This document shows positions 1 through 10,511 of a stretch of 64,000 nt of DNA, one piece after another. Origin of the DNA: Aedes albopictus (taxonomy: Eukaryota > Arthropoda > Insecta > Diptera > Culicidae); the NCBI RefSeq assembly GCF_035046485.1, contig NC_085138.1, positions 67,448,580 to 67,512,579 of the forward strand, given 5' to 3'. Position 1 is the stretch's first letter. Each line of letters starts with the position of its first letter. The notes under the pieces were generated by a model. It saw only the letters and a list, made by a program, of their open reading frames with translations. It did not search any database and was not told the DNA's origin. Both the position numbers and the translations under genes were made by a program.

Positions 1-1318
1 ACTTCCGGGATTTCTTCCAGGATTTCCTCCAGAAACTTGTCTTCCAGAGATTCCTCCAAGAATTATTTCACGGAATCCCCCAGAAATTCCACCAGCAATT
101 CCTTCAGAAATTTACCAGGAATTCCTTCAGGGATTCCTCTAAGGATTCTTCCAGAGATTTCTCCAGGTATTCCTCCAGTATTTCATCCACATATTCCTCC
201 AAAAATTCCTCCCGGAATTCCTGCAGAAATTCTTCTGGGATTTCCTCTAGGATTTTCTCAAGAATTTTCTCCAGGGATCCCTCCAGGAATTCTTCCAGGA
301 ATAATTCGTCCGAAGTACTCCAAATATTCCTCCAGGAATTTCTCAAGGAATTCCTTCTGGAATTCCACCAAAAATTTGTCAAGAAGTTCCTCAGACATTT
401 CTCCTTAGGTTCTCCGAGAAATTCCTCCAGGGATTTTTCGAAGAATTCCCCAGGGATTCTTTCAAGAAATTTCTCTATGGATCTCTACCGGAATTTCTAA
501 AGTGGTTTCTTCAGTGAGTTCTCCAGGGATTGCTATTAGAGTTCTTCTAAGGAACTCATCCAGGGATTCTGTTAGGATTTCTCCATGGATTTGTTCCAGG
601 AATTTCTGTAGTTAGTCCTCCAATAACTTCTACTATGGAATTCTTCCAGTATTTTTCCAGGAATTCCTGCAGGAAAATCCTTTAATAACATCATTCATGG
701 ATTCATCCAGGGATTGTTTTAAAAATTTATCCAGGAAAAACTCCAGGCATTCGTCCAGGAATTTCTCCAGGGATGCCTCCAGCAATTCTTCCAATTATTC
801 CTTAAGAAATTCCTTCGGAATTTATTCAAGAATTCCTCTAGCCGTTTCTCCAGGATTTCTTCCAGGTATACTTTCAAAAATTCCTCCAGTAATTCCTCCA
901 GGTATTCCGACAGGAATTTCGCCAGAAGTTCCTTCAGGATTTCCACCAGAGCTGCCTCTAGGAATTGCTTCTTTTCCAGGAATTCTTCCAGGAACGTCTC
1001 AAAAAATTCCTCTACAAATTCCTCCAGGAATTTCTACAAAAAATTCTCCAAGAATTATTTCCAGAAATTTGTTTGGGAATTCCTCCCAGTAATTAATGCA
1101 GGGATTCCTTTAGGTACACTTTCTCAAATTCCTGATATTCCTACAGAGTTTACTCCAGGCATACCTGCAGGAATTCTTCTAGGGAATCCTCGTTGAATTC
1201 CTTCAGATATTGCACCAGCAGTTCTTTCAGGGATTGCTCCAGAAATTCCTGTAGTGATTTCGTTCAGAAATTCCTCTCTGGATCTTTTCGAAAATTTATG
1301 CAGCGGCTGGTTTAGAAG
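1..1318 (+). repeat. Moderately decayed 12-bp satellite tract (CCAGGAATTCCT family)
   Basis: The tract is built from diverged copies of a 12-bp unit close to CCAGGAATTCCT / CCAGGAATTTCT, with period kept over most of 1-1260 and irregular indels. The left edge is cut by the window. Open frames of 60-130 codons here arise because the period is a multiple of three; their products (runs of PPGIP, RNSSRN or EFLEE) are repeat translations, not proteins. A Penelope-like element interrupts the tract at 1331 and the same repeat resumes at 2534. Confidence 0.9.
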
Positions 1319-1329
1319 TTTAAGAAGTG

Positions 1330-1559
1330 ACTTGGTAGGTTTTCGGCTTTCAGTCACAGAAAAAGCGTTGATTATTCTAAATCATTGCCTACGTTTCGAT
1401 CCTATGGTTGGGATCTTCATCAGGGCCTGTTTATTGTGTAAAAGAGGGGGGGGGGGTGCTCTTAATTTTTATAGTTCGTTTTTGATTAGTTTAATTACTC
1501 ACTCGATATGAATCAACTTGTGAAGATCGTGTTGATCACACGGTGGAATGTCGTTTGCA
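1330..1559 (-). repeat. Left inverted terminal repeat of the Penelope-like element
   Basis: It is the reverse complement of 2249-2484 with few mismatches, from ACTTGGTAGG at the outer edge to GTCGTTTGCA at the inner edge. The main difference is the length of the G run near 1445 compared with the C run near 2352. The inner end supplies the first codons of the endonuclease ORF, and of a shadow ORF entering from the other side. Confidence 0.9.
1388..1423 (-). ncRNA. Hammerhead-ribozyme-like core, left copy
   Basis: On the minus strand this reads CTGATGA, then a five-pair stem GATCC/GGATC closing a short loop, then GAAAC. That is the order and spacing of the conserved hammerhead core around stem II. 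Hammerhead motifs are known in the terminal repeats of Penelope-like elements. I could not settle the cleavage strand or stem III, so activity is unproven. Confidence 0.55.
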
Positions 1560-2053
1560 GAATTGACTGTAGAGACTGTCCCAGCGCATACATCGGAATG
1601 ACTACCAACAAGTTGCGGACCCGCATGTATGGCCATCAAACCCACATCAACACTCTTGAAAACAAACTGGCAGAAGGTTACCAATACACCGATCCCGAAA
1701 TACAGCTGTTACAAGAGAAATCGGCACTGATGAACCACTGTATCAATCACCAACACCGTTTCAACATCCAACAACCATCCCTCGTCGATTCAACCTACAA
1801 GAGACAAGCTCTGCAATTGTTGGAAATGTGCCATATTGCGACGACTTCCAACACGGTCAACCATCGGACAGACACCGATAATTTAAGCTGTGCGTACGCA
1901 AATCTGCTCTCAACGATCAAAACCCAGAGAGGAACGAGAAATGCGTCGTCAACTACTAACAAAATTCGACAAAATACAAGAATTCTAACCACCCCACTAA
2001 CACAAACAAATCCGACCAACCAAACACCACCAACTATAAACACTCCACAGTAA
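1508..2053 (+). pseudogene. GIY-YIG endonuclease domain of a Penelope-like element (partial ORF)
   Basis: The 181-codon ORF has a cysteine cluster followed by YIG (residues ~17-30, VVCRIDCRDCPSAYIG), then a basic stretch ending RTRMYGH and later LLEMCHI around residues 105-111. This matches the Cys-rich plus GIY-YIG layout of the Penelope endonuclease, which nicks target DNA for retroelement insertion. The candidate catalytic tyrosine, arginine and glutamate are visible. The ATG lies in the left inverted repeat, so this start is probably not original, and the upstream reverse transcriptase is absent. The C-terminal 50 residues are low-complexity (T, N, P, Q rich). Called a relic because the full polyprotein is not present. 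Confidence 0.75.
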
Positions 2054-2248
2054 CCCCAATCTGGCGAACAAGAACAGAAGTGTTCCCAAAGTGCCAAGTG
2101 TTGCGACTCGAACGGTTAAACGTACCACCCACCCACCATCTCAACCAGGGTGCTGGTTGGTCTAAGTATGATCGTAATTTGCTTCTCAAATCTCCTTTAA
2201 TCAATAATTTCCTAATCACAGTGTTACAAGTGCGGTGCCCGAACCCAA

Positions 2249-2484
2249 TGCAAACGACATTCCACCGTGTGATCAACACGATCTTCACAAGTTGATTCAT
2301 ATCGAGTGAGTAATTAAACTAATCAAAAACGAACTATAAAAATTAAGAGCACCCCCCCCCCCCCCCCCTCTTTTACACAATAAACAGGCCCTGATGAAGA
2401 TCCCAACCATAGGATCGAAACGTAGGCAATGATTTAGAATAATCAACGCTTTTTCTGTGACTGAAAGCCGAAAACCTACCAAGT
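2249..2484 (+). repeat. Right inverted terminal repeat of the Penelope-like element
   Basis: Inverted partner of 1330-1559, ending in CCTACCAAGT. It contains a run of about 18 C residues and AATAAA just upstream of the hammerhead-like core. Sense-strand orientation of the core here matches the endonuclease ORF. Confidence 0.9.
2391..2425 (+). ncRNA. Hammerhead-ribozyme-like core, right copy
   Basis: CTGATGA at 2391-2397, stem II arms GATCC and GGATC around an eight-base loop, then GAAAC at 2417-2421. It is identical in core bases to the inverted copy at 1388-1423. Stem I and stem III partners were not resolved by eye. Confidence 0.55.
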
Positions 2485-2533
2485 TTCCATAGATCCAGTC
2501 AGTCCCCGTAAGAAATCACAATTTAAGAAGTGA

Positions 2534-3290
2534 GTTCATCATATTTTATAGAGGTTCACCCAAATTTCCCAGAATTACCTGATGAATTTTTGGATTATTT
2601 GAGGGATTTCTGGCGTAATTCCTCCAAGCGATTTGTACTGGAATACTTTAAGATAATTTTAGAGGGATACAGGAGACAGGAAGTTCTTCAAGAAGTCATC
2701 CAGGAATTCTCTCACAATTATCTCCAAATAATCTTTAAGGAGTTCATCCACAGATTTATCCATGAATTCCTTCAAGAATGCCCCCTTAAGCTCCTGCAAA
2801 GGAGTTTTTTCAGAATTTCGTCCTGCAATTCTTTCAGGAATACATCCGGCATTTCTTACTTTCAATATATAAGTACTTGCATGGTAGAAGTGCTTTCAGT
2901 AATTTTTCCAGTTTTTTTTTCTGGAATTCACCCAGGGAAGACTCTTTTGGAGTTCTCCCTGGGTTTCCTCCAGAAATTTCTCTAGGAATTGCTTTTTAAA
3001 TTCCTCCATACATTTTTTAACACATTCCAGCTATTCGTCCAGGAATTATTTCAGACGAATTCCAGGATTTTTTCAAAAATTTTATCATTTGGGAGTTCTC
3101 CGAAAAGACTCCGAAAACAATTATTTAAGAATTTCTCAAGGGATTCCCTTCAGAAATTCTTACAAGGACACCTCGAGGGTTTCCTCCAGTGATAGTTCCA
3201 AGGTTTTTATGAAAAAAACTTCAAAAGTTTCTTCCAATGATCCTTTAAGGAATACGTCAATTGACATTTGTAAAATATTTTGTTATTAGA
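2534..3290 (+). repeat. Decayed 12-bp satellite tract
   Basis: This continues the 1-1318 tract beyond the Penelope-like insertion. Units such as TTCCTCCAGAAATT are recognisable but interrupted by indels and T-rich stretches. No protein-coding support. Confidence 0.8.
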
Positions 3291-4413
3291 TGAGCATATG
3301 CAGTATAGGAGTGTATAAAATTGTTTTCAAAGAAATTCTGGCAAGGATGTACTCGGAACAATACAGCTAAGGATTTATTCTTAGAAAATAAATAGAGATC
3401 GGGGCTATTTCTAGATTTCTAATAAGCTAAGACAAATTGAATGATTAATAATTGGAAAAACTCCAGTTAGTCATAAAAGGCATTATGTAGACATTTTCAA
3501 AAAATCTTCGGATGGGTTCCCATTGTGTTATACTGAAGAAAATTTTGAAGTAGGTCATGAAGAAAATTCTGGGTTATTCCTCAAAAGAGTTCGTAATTTC
3601 CAAAAGAATGCAGCTATGATATGATGGGAAAGTAGATATTAGCAAAAAAAAAGCTCCAGAAGAATCAAGCACGAGTAAAGAAAAAAAAAACCTTAACCTT
3701 TATAAATTGGCCACCGCTACCAGCACAACGCTGTTTAGAATAGGTGTGGTTCTTTTTTTCAACGCAATGTACAAAATACAACAGAGTGCAGTAATGTTTT
3801 GCGAATATAATTTTATTATTTACAATTTCATTGCGTTACATTAAGATATAAAAGCTAGTTGGTATATATTTGCCAAGCCAGCTCGCCTACCCCAACCACC
3901 ACAGCTAACCCACACCACCACACCGCCCGAAAAAGGCCTAACGTCGAAACTAGGACAACGCCTTAAAGAAGTTCAATGAGAACTTTTAAAGATATTTTAA
4001 TTAACTTTCTCAATGACCATTTGAATTTGTGCATTGTTTGATAGATGCGCAGATACTCGATGCCCAAGAAAGTCCAGATAATTTATATTGACCGACTAAA
4101 AATCAACAACATTTTGCGGTAATGCTGCTAGAAAATTCAGAGGATCTTTGGGATTTCGTAGATTATTTTCTGAAATTTTGAATAAAATCAGATGAAAGTT
4201 CAAAACGTTTTAGAACTTTTGGTAATACTTATTAAATGTTTAAACAAATTTTTTAAACATTTTATCTCAATATATACTTCAGCCTATACCTAAGGCTTCA
4301 ATATGCTGCTTCGTTTAAAGTTTTTTATTCACTACAAACATTTGAAAAATCTGTATATGTTCAGAGTGTCATTTGGATTTTTTTCAAATTTTGTTCAAGT
4401 GTTTTCAACTTTT
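3291..4413. other. AT-rich stretch without a recognised gene
   Basis: I see no protein or RNA gene. A CA/CC-rich segment at 3880-3930 is followed by GGCC and GTCGAAAC words resembling Penelope terminal repeats, but the core is too incomplete to call. Confidence 0.5.
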
Positions 4414-4537
4414 TAAAACTCTTCTATTATAATATTTTTATACAGGACCTTTTCTGCATTTGAAGTTTAGTAGGTCCTGTATAAAAATATTACAATAAGA
4501 GAGTTAAGAAGAAGAACCTACTAAACATCATATGCAG
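4414..4537. repeat. Two interlocked inverted repeats
   Basis: Arm A (4414-4450) pairs with A' (4472-4509); its 19-bp heart (4431-4449, ending ACAGGACC) is perfect. Arm B (4454-4474, CTGCATTTGAAGTTTAGTAGG less its last base) pairs with B' (4517-4537) with three mismatches. The order A-B-A'-B' cannot fold as two simultaneous simple hairpins without a pseudoknot. It may be a relic of duplicated or inverted TE ends. Confidence 0.75.
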
Positions 4538-5573
4538 AGTAGTTCCTACATTTTTCCGTTCAACTACTGTACTTTTATTAGTGGAAAACGGTAGTGGTGT
4601 TCTGGCAGATTCTGGCTCCAGGCCCCCTTCTAGCTATACCAATGGTAACAGCGTCAGGGCGGAAATAAACAAACTATTGAACAAAATCCTATGTAAACGG
4701 AAGTTAAGTATGCTATATTGCCCTCCAGGTAAAAAGAAAGACAACAAAGCATCTAGTGGGGGTAAAGACATCATTACTGAAGAAAGATCTATGAAACAAT
4801 TACCTGTGTGTCGTGTAATGGACACTCCATGTGCCCTAAGGTCTAATGTTTTGGTCCGACTGGTCATCTAACCCAGGTCTCTTCCACATCATTTTGCTGA
4901 AAACACGATTGTTTTAACCGTACATCGTTGCATTGAACCATTTGGTGTTTCGTGTATTATCCGTTGCGTAAAATTAGTGTTCGTTCAATGTCAGTCTATG
5001 CAACCTCTGGTTTAATAATGTTGTTTTGTCAAACCCCATTCGAAGTACCGCATGAGTCGTGACACCTATTTTATAGAATGATGCAATCTGCAGATCAAAT
5101 ACCCTGGGGTACCTTTTCTTGGGTTCTGTTCTAAGAGCAGGGTTGATGTTGGGAACGAATCACTAAAACCTCATTTTCTATATTCCTTACCGTCGTGGTA
5201 CATACGTTAGGGATGATTTCGAAAAGGGGGGGGGGCGCGTGCATAAATAAGTTGTCCTTTCTTCCCTTTTCAACATGCCCGTGACTAAGGAAGGGGTTTT
5301 GGGGGTTAAACCCCTCCCATTAATGTTCCATACACTTGGCGCCGCTCCGCCCTTTGCCAAAATTGGGAAAACCCCTCCCTTAAGCTCCCGGATGGAAAGG
5401 AGGGGGGTGGGGGCAACTCAACTTGCTGTTGGTTAACCCGCCATTTTCTCTGTATTTCAAATACGATTCGGAAGACCATTGCAGTTACGGAATCTCACTT
5501 GTCCACCCCCTTTACATACTTTCTACACTGTTATCCGGAGTGATATCTCTACCGCAGATTAATTATCATGCAT
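4538..5573. other. No recognised gene; short unassigned ORF at 4581-4871
   Basis: A 96-codon plus-strand ORF at 4581-4871 has no motif I recognise and no clear splice or promoter context. Around 5220-5420 the sequence is unusually G- and C-run rich (G10 near 5226). I cannot support a function. Confidence 0.4.
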
Positions 5574-5584
5574 GTCTTGCATCT

Positions 5585-5875
5585 AAGGGCCCATATAGCC
5601 GAGGCGGTAAACGCACGGGTATTCAGCATGACCACGCTGGGGGTGACGGGTTCGATTCCCGGTCGGTCCAGGACCTTTTCGTAAAGGAAATTTCCTTGAC
5701 TTCCTTAGGCATAGAGTATCTTCGTGCCTGCCACACGATATACGCATGCAAAATGGTCATTGGCAGAGGAAGCTCTCAGTTAATAACTGTGGAAGTGCTC
5801 ATAGAACACTAAGCTGAGAAGCAGGCTTTGTCCCAGTGAGGACGTTACGCCAAGAAGAGAGAGAAGAGAGAGAGA
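5585..5875 (+). mobile_element. Feilai-like tRNA-derived SINE, near full length
   Basis: The head has an RNA polymerase III A-box-like word (TAGCCGAGGCGG) and a B box (GGTTCGATTCC). A conserved non-tRNA body follows, with a GA-rich tail of AAGAGAG repeats. It is flanked by an exact 11-bp duplication GTCTTGCATCT at 5574-5584 and 5876-5886, so it is a real insertion, probably recent. The body matches my recollection of Feilai from Aedes aegypti. Related fragments lie at 17273, 25596 and 42572. Confidence 0.88.
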
Positions 5876-5886
5876 GTCTTGCATCT

Positions 5887-6763
5887 CTTGACATACTAGA
5901 TGAATGCTTCGTCATCATCTCGCCGTTCGCGCACTCCAGACATACGGGGGAGCCTTCATGTCCAAATCTGTGCAAATACCACCTGTAACACTTTTTATGA
6001 CGATGTGACCCAGATACTTGCATTTTTGGAAGCTTCCTATGAAAATAATCATCTGCTTCTAATGAACTAATAAATAAAGTAAGTAGTTTCGTTGATTGCT
6101 TATTAGTAAACTTCTGACGAAAGCAATCAGTCTGTCTGGACATTTGAGTTAGATAATTCTAATGACTATGCTGAAACGAGCAACCATGACATGATTTCAT
6201 CTTTAATTGGACCGAATTGCTTTCCATGTAACTATTACCTATGAAAATTGTTGAAGTTAGCAAAACCGGGTCGGGGTCAATCATATCGATGCATGCAAGT
6301 CCATATTAAGTATTCCACTCACGCAAATCTGCGGCTGAGCTAACATGCACCAACTCGGCCACTTCACAGAAACCGATGAAATCACCAAACCGTAACCGAA
6401 ATATCCATTTCTCACCCATTAATTCAATTTCCTTTTTCTGCGACATTAAGCATCCTTTCGCTCATTAAATTTCCTGTCGCTGTCCGTCCGCATAACCGTG
6501 GATGGAACCTGTCATCCCGAAGCGGAGAGTATATCCCACCATAAAAGAGTGATTGCTTTTCTTCCGAACTGGATGCGCTACCAGTCGGTTCAGCCTCCTC
6601 CCCCTCTTGATCCCATACGCTCCTTTGTAAACAACAAATTGCCAGCTTCCGAAGAGCATAAACAAACATTGCCGGAGCCCCAAAGCTGAGCAACAATGAC
6701 ACGCTGGTGAAAGCGGGGTAAAATGCGTTTAGCTTCTTTCGGCTGGTGAATTTTCTGTGCAGC
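5887..6763. other. Low-copy-looking sequence without a supported gene
   Basis: Mixed-composition DNA with no 12-mer periodicity or TE signature. Several short ORFs overlap on both strands at 6424-6837, but none shows a recognisable domain. It could be host intronic or intergenic sequence. Confidence 0.4.
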
Positions 6764-7485
6764 CGAAGCGGTGAACGCGTGGGGTTTCTCAAGAATTTAT
6801 TGCGGGTGACGGGTACGAACATGGCCATTCGTAGCACCTTCTTTGAGCACAGCCTCCCGTATCGTTACACCTGGAGATCACCACAACAAACGGAATCGCA
6901 AATCGACCACGTTCTGATTGATGGACGGCACTTCTCCGACATTATCGACGTCAGGACCTATCGTGGCGCTAATATCGACTCTAATCACTATCTGGTAATG
7001 GTTAAACTGCGCCCAAAACTCTCCGTTGTTAACAATGTACAGTACCGGCGGCCGCCCCGGTACGATCTAGAGCGACTAAAGCAACCGGATGTCGCCACCG
7101 CATACGCGCAGAATCTCGAGGCAGCGTTGCCGGACGAGGGTGTGCTCGATGTGGCCCCTCTAGAGGACTGCTGGAGTACAGTCAAAGCAGCCATCAATAA
7201 CGCAGCCGAGAGCACTATCGGGTACGTAGAACGGAGGCGACGAAACGATTGGTTCGACGAGAAGTGCAGAGCGGTTCTGGAGGAGAAGGATGCAGCGCGG
7301 GCGGTAATGCTGCAGCATGGAACCCGACAGAATGTGGAGCGATACAGACAGAAGCGGAAGCAGCAGACCCGTCTCTTCCGGAAAAAAAACGCCGCCTGGA
7401 AGAAGCGGAGTGCGAGGAAATGGAACTGCTGTGCCGTTCACAGGAAACACGCAAGTTCTACCAGAAGCTCAACGCATCCCGCAAA
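6764..7485 (+). pseudogene. LINE-A non-LTR retrotransposon, endonuclease C-terminal part (5' piece of a split copy)
   Basis: The frame carries the C-terminal half of an apurinic-type (EEP) endonuclease: YTWRSP, then SQIDHVLIDGR, then SNHYLV, followed by the basic linker before the reverse transcriptase (NDWFDEKCRAVLEEKDAARA). The usual SDH triad of this motif is SNH here (AAT at 6983-6985), so a catalytic Asp appears replaced by Asn. The N-terminal endonuclease half is missing (5' truncation). The reading breaks at 7485 in ...NASRK because a TIR element was inserted; the same frame's protein resumes at 10703. The clade is not certain; the architecture is EEP endonuclease plus RT. Confidence 0.85.
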
Positions 7486-8269
7486 CCCGATCAGAAAGGC
7501 ATAACAAAAACATAACATAATTATAACAACGGTTGATATCTATATCAAGGTTTGTTATATTTAGATATATTTGTTGGAATCGGTACGAAAACTAGATTGT
7601 ATTATTTCAAGGTTCTTACAAAGTCAGTTACAATAAATGAATATATGACTTGGACATCATTACATCAACATTATAACAAACTCAGTAATAATTTTTTAAA
7701 TGCAATGTGTAACTAATCTATATTTTTTTTGGTAGTGTTTAGTGCGTAAATTAACCGCTGTATGGCGCCATTGTGTTTAGAAAATACACAATTGTTGATA
7801 TCCTTTATTATATGAACTACCAAAACAGCTCATGTCTTCATAAAATTTGTACAGAAAGCTTGTGACTTTGGAAGTTGGAAAATGAGAAAAGCAACTCCAC
7901 CATTACGTGATGATATTTGGTAATTTTAAATGGTTCTTGTCATGCTTCAGATCACCTGCACAGTTCGTATGCTCAGCAAAGTTGTTCATGATTCTTGAAA
8001 TTCTCGAATGAAAAAAAAAAATATGCACAATTTCACTACTACGAGCTATTTGATATGTTAAACCTAATTATTCTGCTGTCCTGGGAAGTTCTGATCATCA
8101 CTCATCAGCAAAGTTGTTGAGAAGTTCTTGGCTCTCAAGTGGAAAATGTTATATGTAATTGAACCGCGGCGTTTACATTTGTTCAGAGGATTTTGTACAT
8201 GTTTTACAGGTTGAATGTTTATTATGGATAGCTACGGAGTACTTTCTGTGAATATTTCTAGAGAAATAA

Positions 8270-8740
8270 AGAGTATTCCTCTTGTAGTTTTTCTAGCGAG
8301 CTCACTAGAAGTTCTTCCAAAGATCTTTCCGAGAGTTTTCTCAACGATTCCTGCGTGAATTCTTACTGACGATCCTCCAGTCAAATATTCAAATATTTCT
8401 CCAAAAATTCTTTAAGAGATTTCCCCTAGAGTTCCTCTAGAAATTGTGGTTGGAGAATTCTTCAGCAACTTCTCCAAGGATTTCTTAAGAAAGGCTTCCG
8501 ATGATTCCTACAAAAATTTACTCTAAAGATTTCTACGGTTTCCCTAGAGATTTTTTCCAATAATTTTCAAAGGATTCCTCCAGGAATTTCTACAAAAAAT
8601 CCATAAAAAAAATCCTCCATGTATTCTTCCGGGTAATCCTCTAAAGAATTCTTCATCAATTCCTCCATGACTTTTTCCATGACCTCCTCTTTGAATTCTT
8701 CAAAGAACTTTGCCCCAAGGATTTGTTGGAAGATTATTTC
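8270..8740 (+). repeat. Decayed 12-bp satellite inside the TIR element
   Basis: Diverged units (TTCCTCCAGGAATTT, TTCTTCAAAGAA) are recognisable. Fainter traces occur at 8980-9120 and 9455-9500. Their presence inside a mobile element means the satellite was either captured or received as a later insertion. Confidence 0.65.
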
Positions 8741-9869
8741 ATATACATGTTGGGATGTCAAGGAAACCACTCCTATGATCCTTCATCTCTGATCATAGAA
8801 CACGAAAACACATTTCAATTCACCAATTATATTTCACCGACCAGATCAAGTCGCCTTTGATCTGTTGGAGCTCACAACTGTAACTACTAATATGATTTCA
8901 ATTGTACAGTATACAGATCATTCGTGATAGGGGTTTCCCGCAAGGTTTAACTTAAGTTTAAAATCCAACATACATTTCCTCCCTTGAGAATTTCTTCAGA
9001 GAATCCAAAAGGGAGATTCTTTAAGACATTCTTAACAAATTACTTCAGCTTATGCATCACAAATTCCTTAAAGGATTCTTCATCAGGGAAAATCCATCAG
9101 AAATTCTGAAGGATCTCAGTAATTAATTAAGTTCTAGTTTTAAAGTTAAACTTTTCAATCCAATTCCAATTTCTTCAAATTTCTTAGTATTTGGTCACCG
9201 CATAGATAATCGGTGTATGCATATCTGCCGATCGAAATAGTTATGTATGTACTACCAAATGAAGTGTAGTTGTTTTGTTAGAGGTAATAAAATATTTAGT
9301 TCAACAGCGAAACGAAGTGTTTTGATATCCCTTTGGACTTCCTGTACGCTCTGTGTTCGAAAACAAATTACTTCAAGTATTTATCGAAAGGTTTTTTTTA
9401 CAAATTTTATCGATAATTACACCATTGACTCATTATGGAAATGCTTTTTTCTATCCTTTTAAAAATTCATTCATAAATTCCTCCAAGGGAATATTCCTAC
9501 CGATACATTCACCACTTAAGCGCCATAATACTACTGAACAACTTTGCAGAAGGAATATCATTAATTATTAATAATGAAATAAAACATGCCACAAAACGCT
9601 TAAAACATTTAAATAAACGCTGGCGCAACAAGTGCTTAGATCCACACTTTTCACTATTTGAAAGTCATTAGCTATCTGTTCAACTCAGTTAATAACACGA
9701 AGATATAATTGCTATCAACTGTATTAAGAACAGTTTCGTGTGACGTCCAGTCGCGTAGGTACAGCGATGTGGGCTCCAGCTCCGACGTAGTAAACGCTGG
9801 CTCTAGTGCACAACAAGCGTACACAACATTGAAGCTGAGGAACTAAATGGGCTGTAGTAACGTGCATAG

Positions 9870-9941
9870 TGACGTCATAACTGGGTATGGTGACGTCATA
9901 CTTTCCCTCTCCGGTATGTTGGATCAGCGAGTCTATTTATA
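9870..9941 (+). promoter_or_regulatory. Paired CRE-like palindromes upstream of a TATA-like box
   Basis: TGACGTCA occurs at 9870-9877 and 9891-9898, each within GTGACGTCATA, 21 bp apart, and a TATTTATA word lies at 9934-9941. TCAGC at 9970 could serve as an initiator. The arrangement is promoter-like, but I cannot name a downstream gene; it may be a relic LTR or TE promoter. Confidence 0.35.
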
Positions 9942-9995
9942 GAGGAGCTACCAATATGAAGAACCATTTCAGCTTATATTGCCCCTCACTTCAAG

Positions 9996-10076
9996 TGTTG
10001 CGATGGCGTCACTGGTAAAAATGACGAGCTCCTGTTCTAGGTTCTAGCCGTCCTAGATTCGAATCCCTGGGTTTTA
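9996..10076 (+). other. Degenerate tRNA-like / SINE head
   Basis: ATGGCGTCACTGG resembles an A box, and GATTCGAATCCC about 55 bp later resembles a B box. It does not fold into a convincing tRNA, so a decayed tRNA-derived SINE head is the likeliest reading. Confidence 0.4.
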
Positions 10077-10255
10077 TGTATACAATGTGGAGAAGTTTTT
10101 TGGTGCCAGTAACTTTTTACTAAAAATAAAATGTCACTCTAAAAATTGATTACCCAAAAATGAGTTAATTTTTACACTACTTAATTTATACCCAATATAT
10201 TTATATCTGGTTTATAACAACATGTGATATAATTTGATTGATTTTTTATATCTCA

Positions 10256-10511
10256 CTAGCTGTACCCGGCAAACTTTGTCTTGCCTACTGCGTTTTTTGA
10301 CGTTTCAAGTTTCTATCCAAGACCAAATCCCCGGTGAAAATGTATGGAATATCGATTTTCAAAAACTCTCAATTTTCCTATGTGTTTTGGATCATAAACC
10401 TTCCTTGGGTGAAAACTAACAGAACAAAACTAAGACGACCAAAATCGGACCTCCCGCTCGCAAGTTATGCGCGGTCCCACGTATGCCACTGCATTTTTAT
10501 ATATATATAGA
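10256..10511 (-). mobile_element. Non-autonomous Helitron, 256 bp
   Basis: Read on the minus strand it starts TCTATATATATAT and ends CTAG, with a short hairpin (GGCAA…TTGCC) 8-10 bases before the CTAG end. It lies between A and T with no target duplication. These are the hallmarks of Helitrons. The 3' end (GTTTGCCGGGTACAGCTAG) matches that of the copy at 42044-42301. No Rep/helicase ORF. Confidence 0.78.

Larger units (their letters stand above)
1331..2521 (+). mobile_element. Penelope-like retroelement fragment with inverted terminal repeats
   Basis: About 230 bp at the left (1330-1559) reappears as its reverse complement at 2249-2484. Between them lies an ORF with a GIY-YIG endonuclease signature, the C-terminal domain typical of Penelope-like elements. 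The whole is flanked by a 12-bp direct repeat TTTAAGAAGTGA at 1319-1330 and 2522-2533, which I read as the target-site duplication. About 37 bp lie between the end of the right inverted repeat and the duplication. The reverse transcriptase domain is missing, so the copy is non-autonomous or internally deleted. Both repeats contain a homopolymer G/C run and a hammerhead-like core. It sits inside 12-mer satellite. Confidence 0.82.

Noticed and set aside
2034..2300. Minus-strand ORF resembling the GIY-YIG ORF start
   Set aside because: Only the first 17 residues match and they come from the inverted repeat; the rest has no endonuclease motif.
3930..3960. Third hammerhead-like motif (GGCCTAACGTCGAAAC)
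   Set aside because: No CTGA.GA element or stem II partner could be found, so only a weak resemblance to Penelope ends remains.
4581..4871. 96-codon ORF as a gene
   Set aside because: No recognisable domain, opposing ORF of similar length on the other strand (4634-4867), no context.
9353..9571. Short ORFs in the TIR element as transposase
   Set aside because: Too short, AT-driven, and lacking DDE or zinc-finger signatures.
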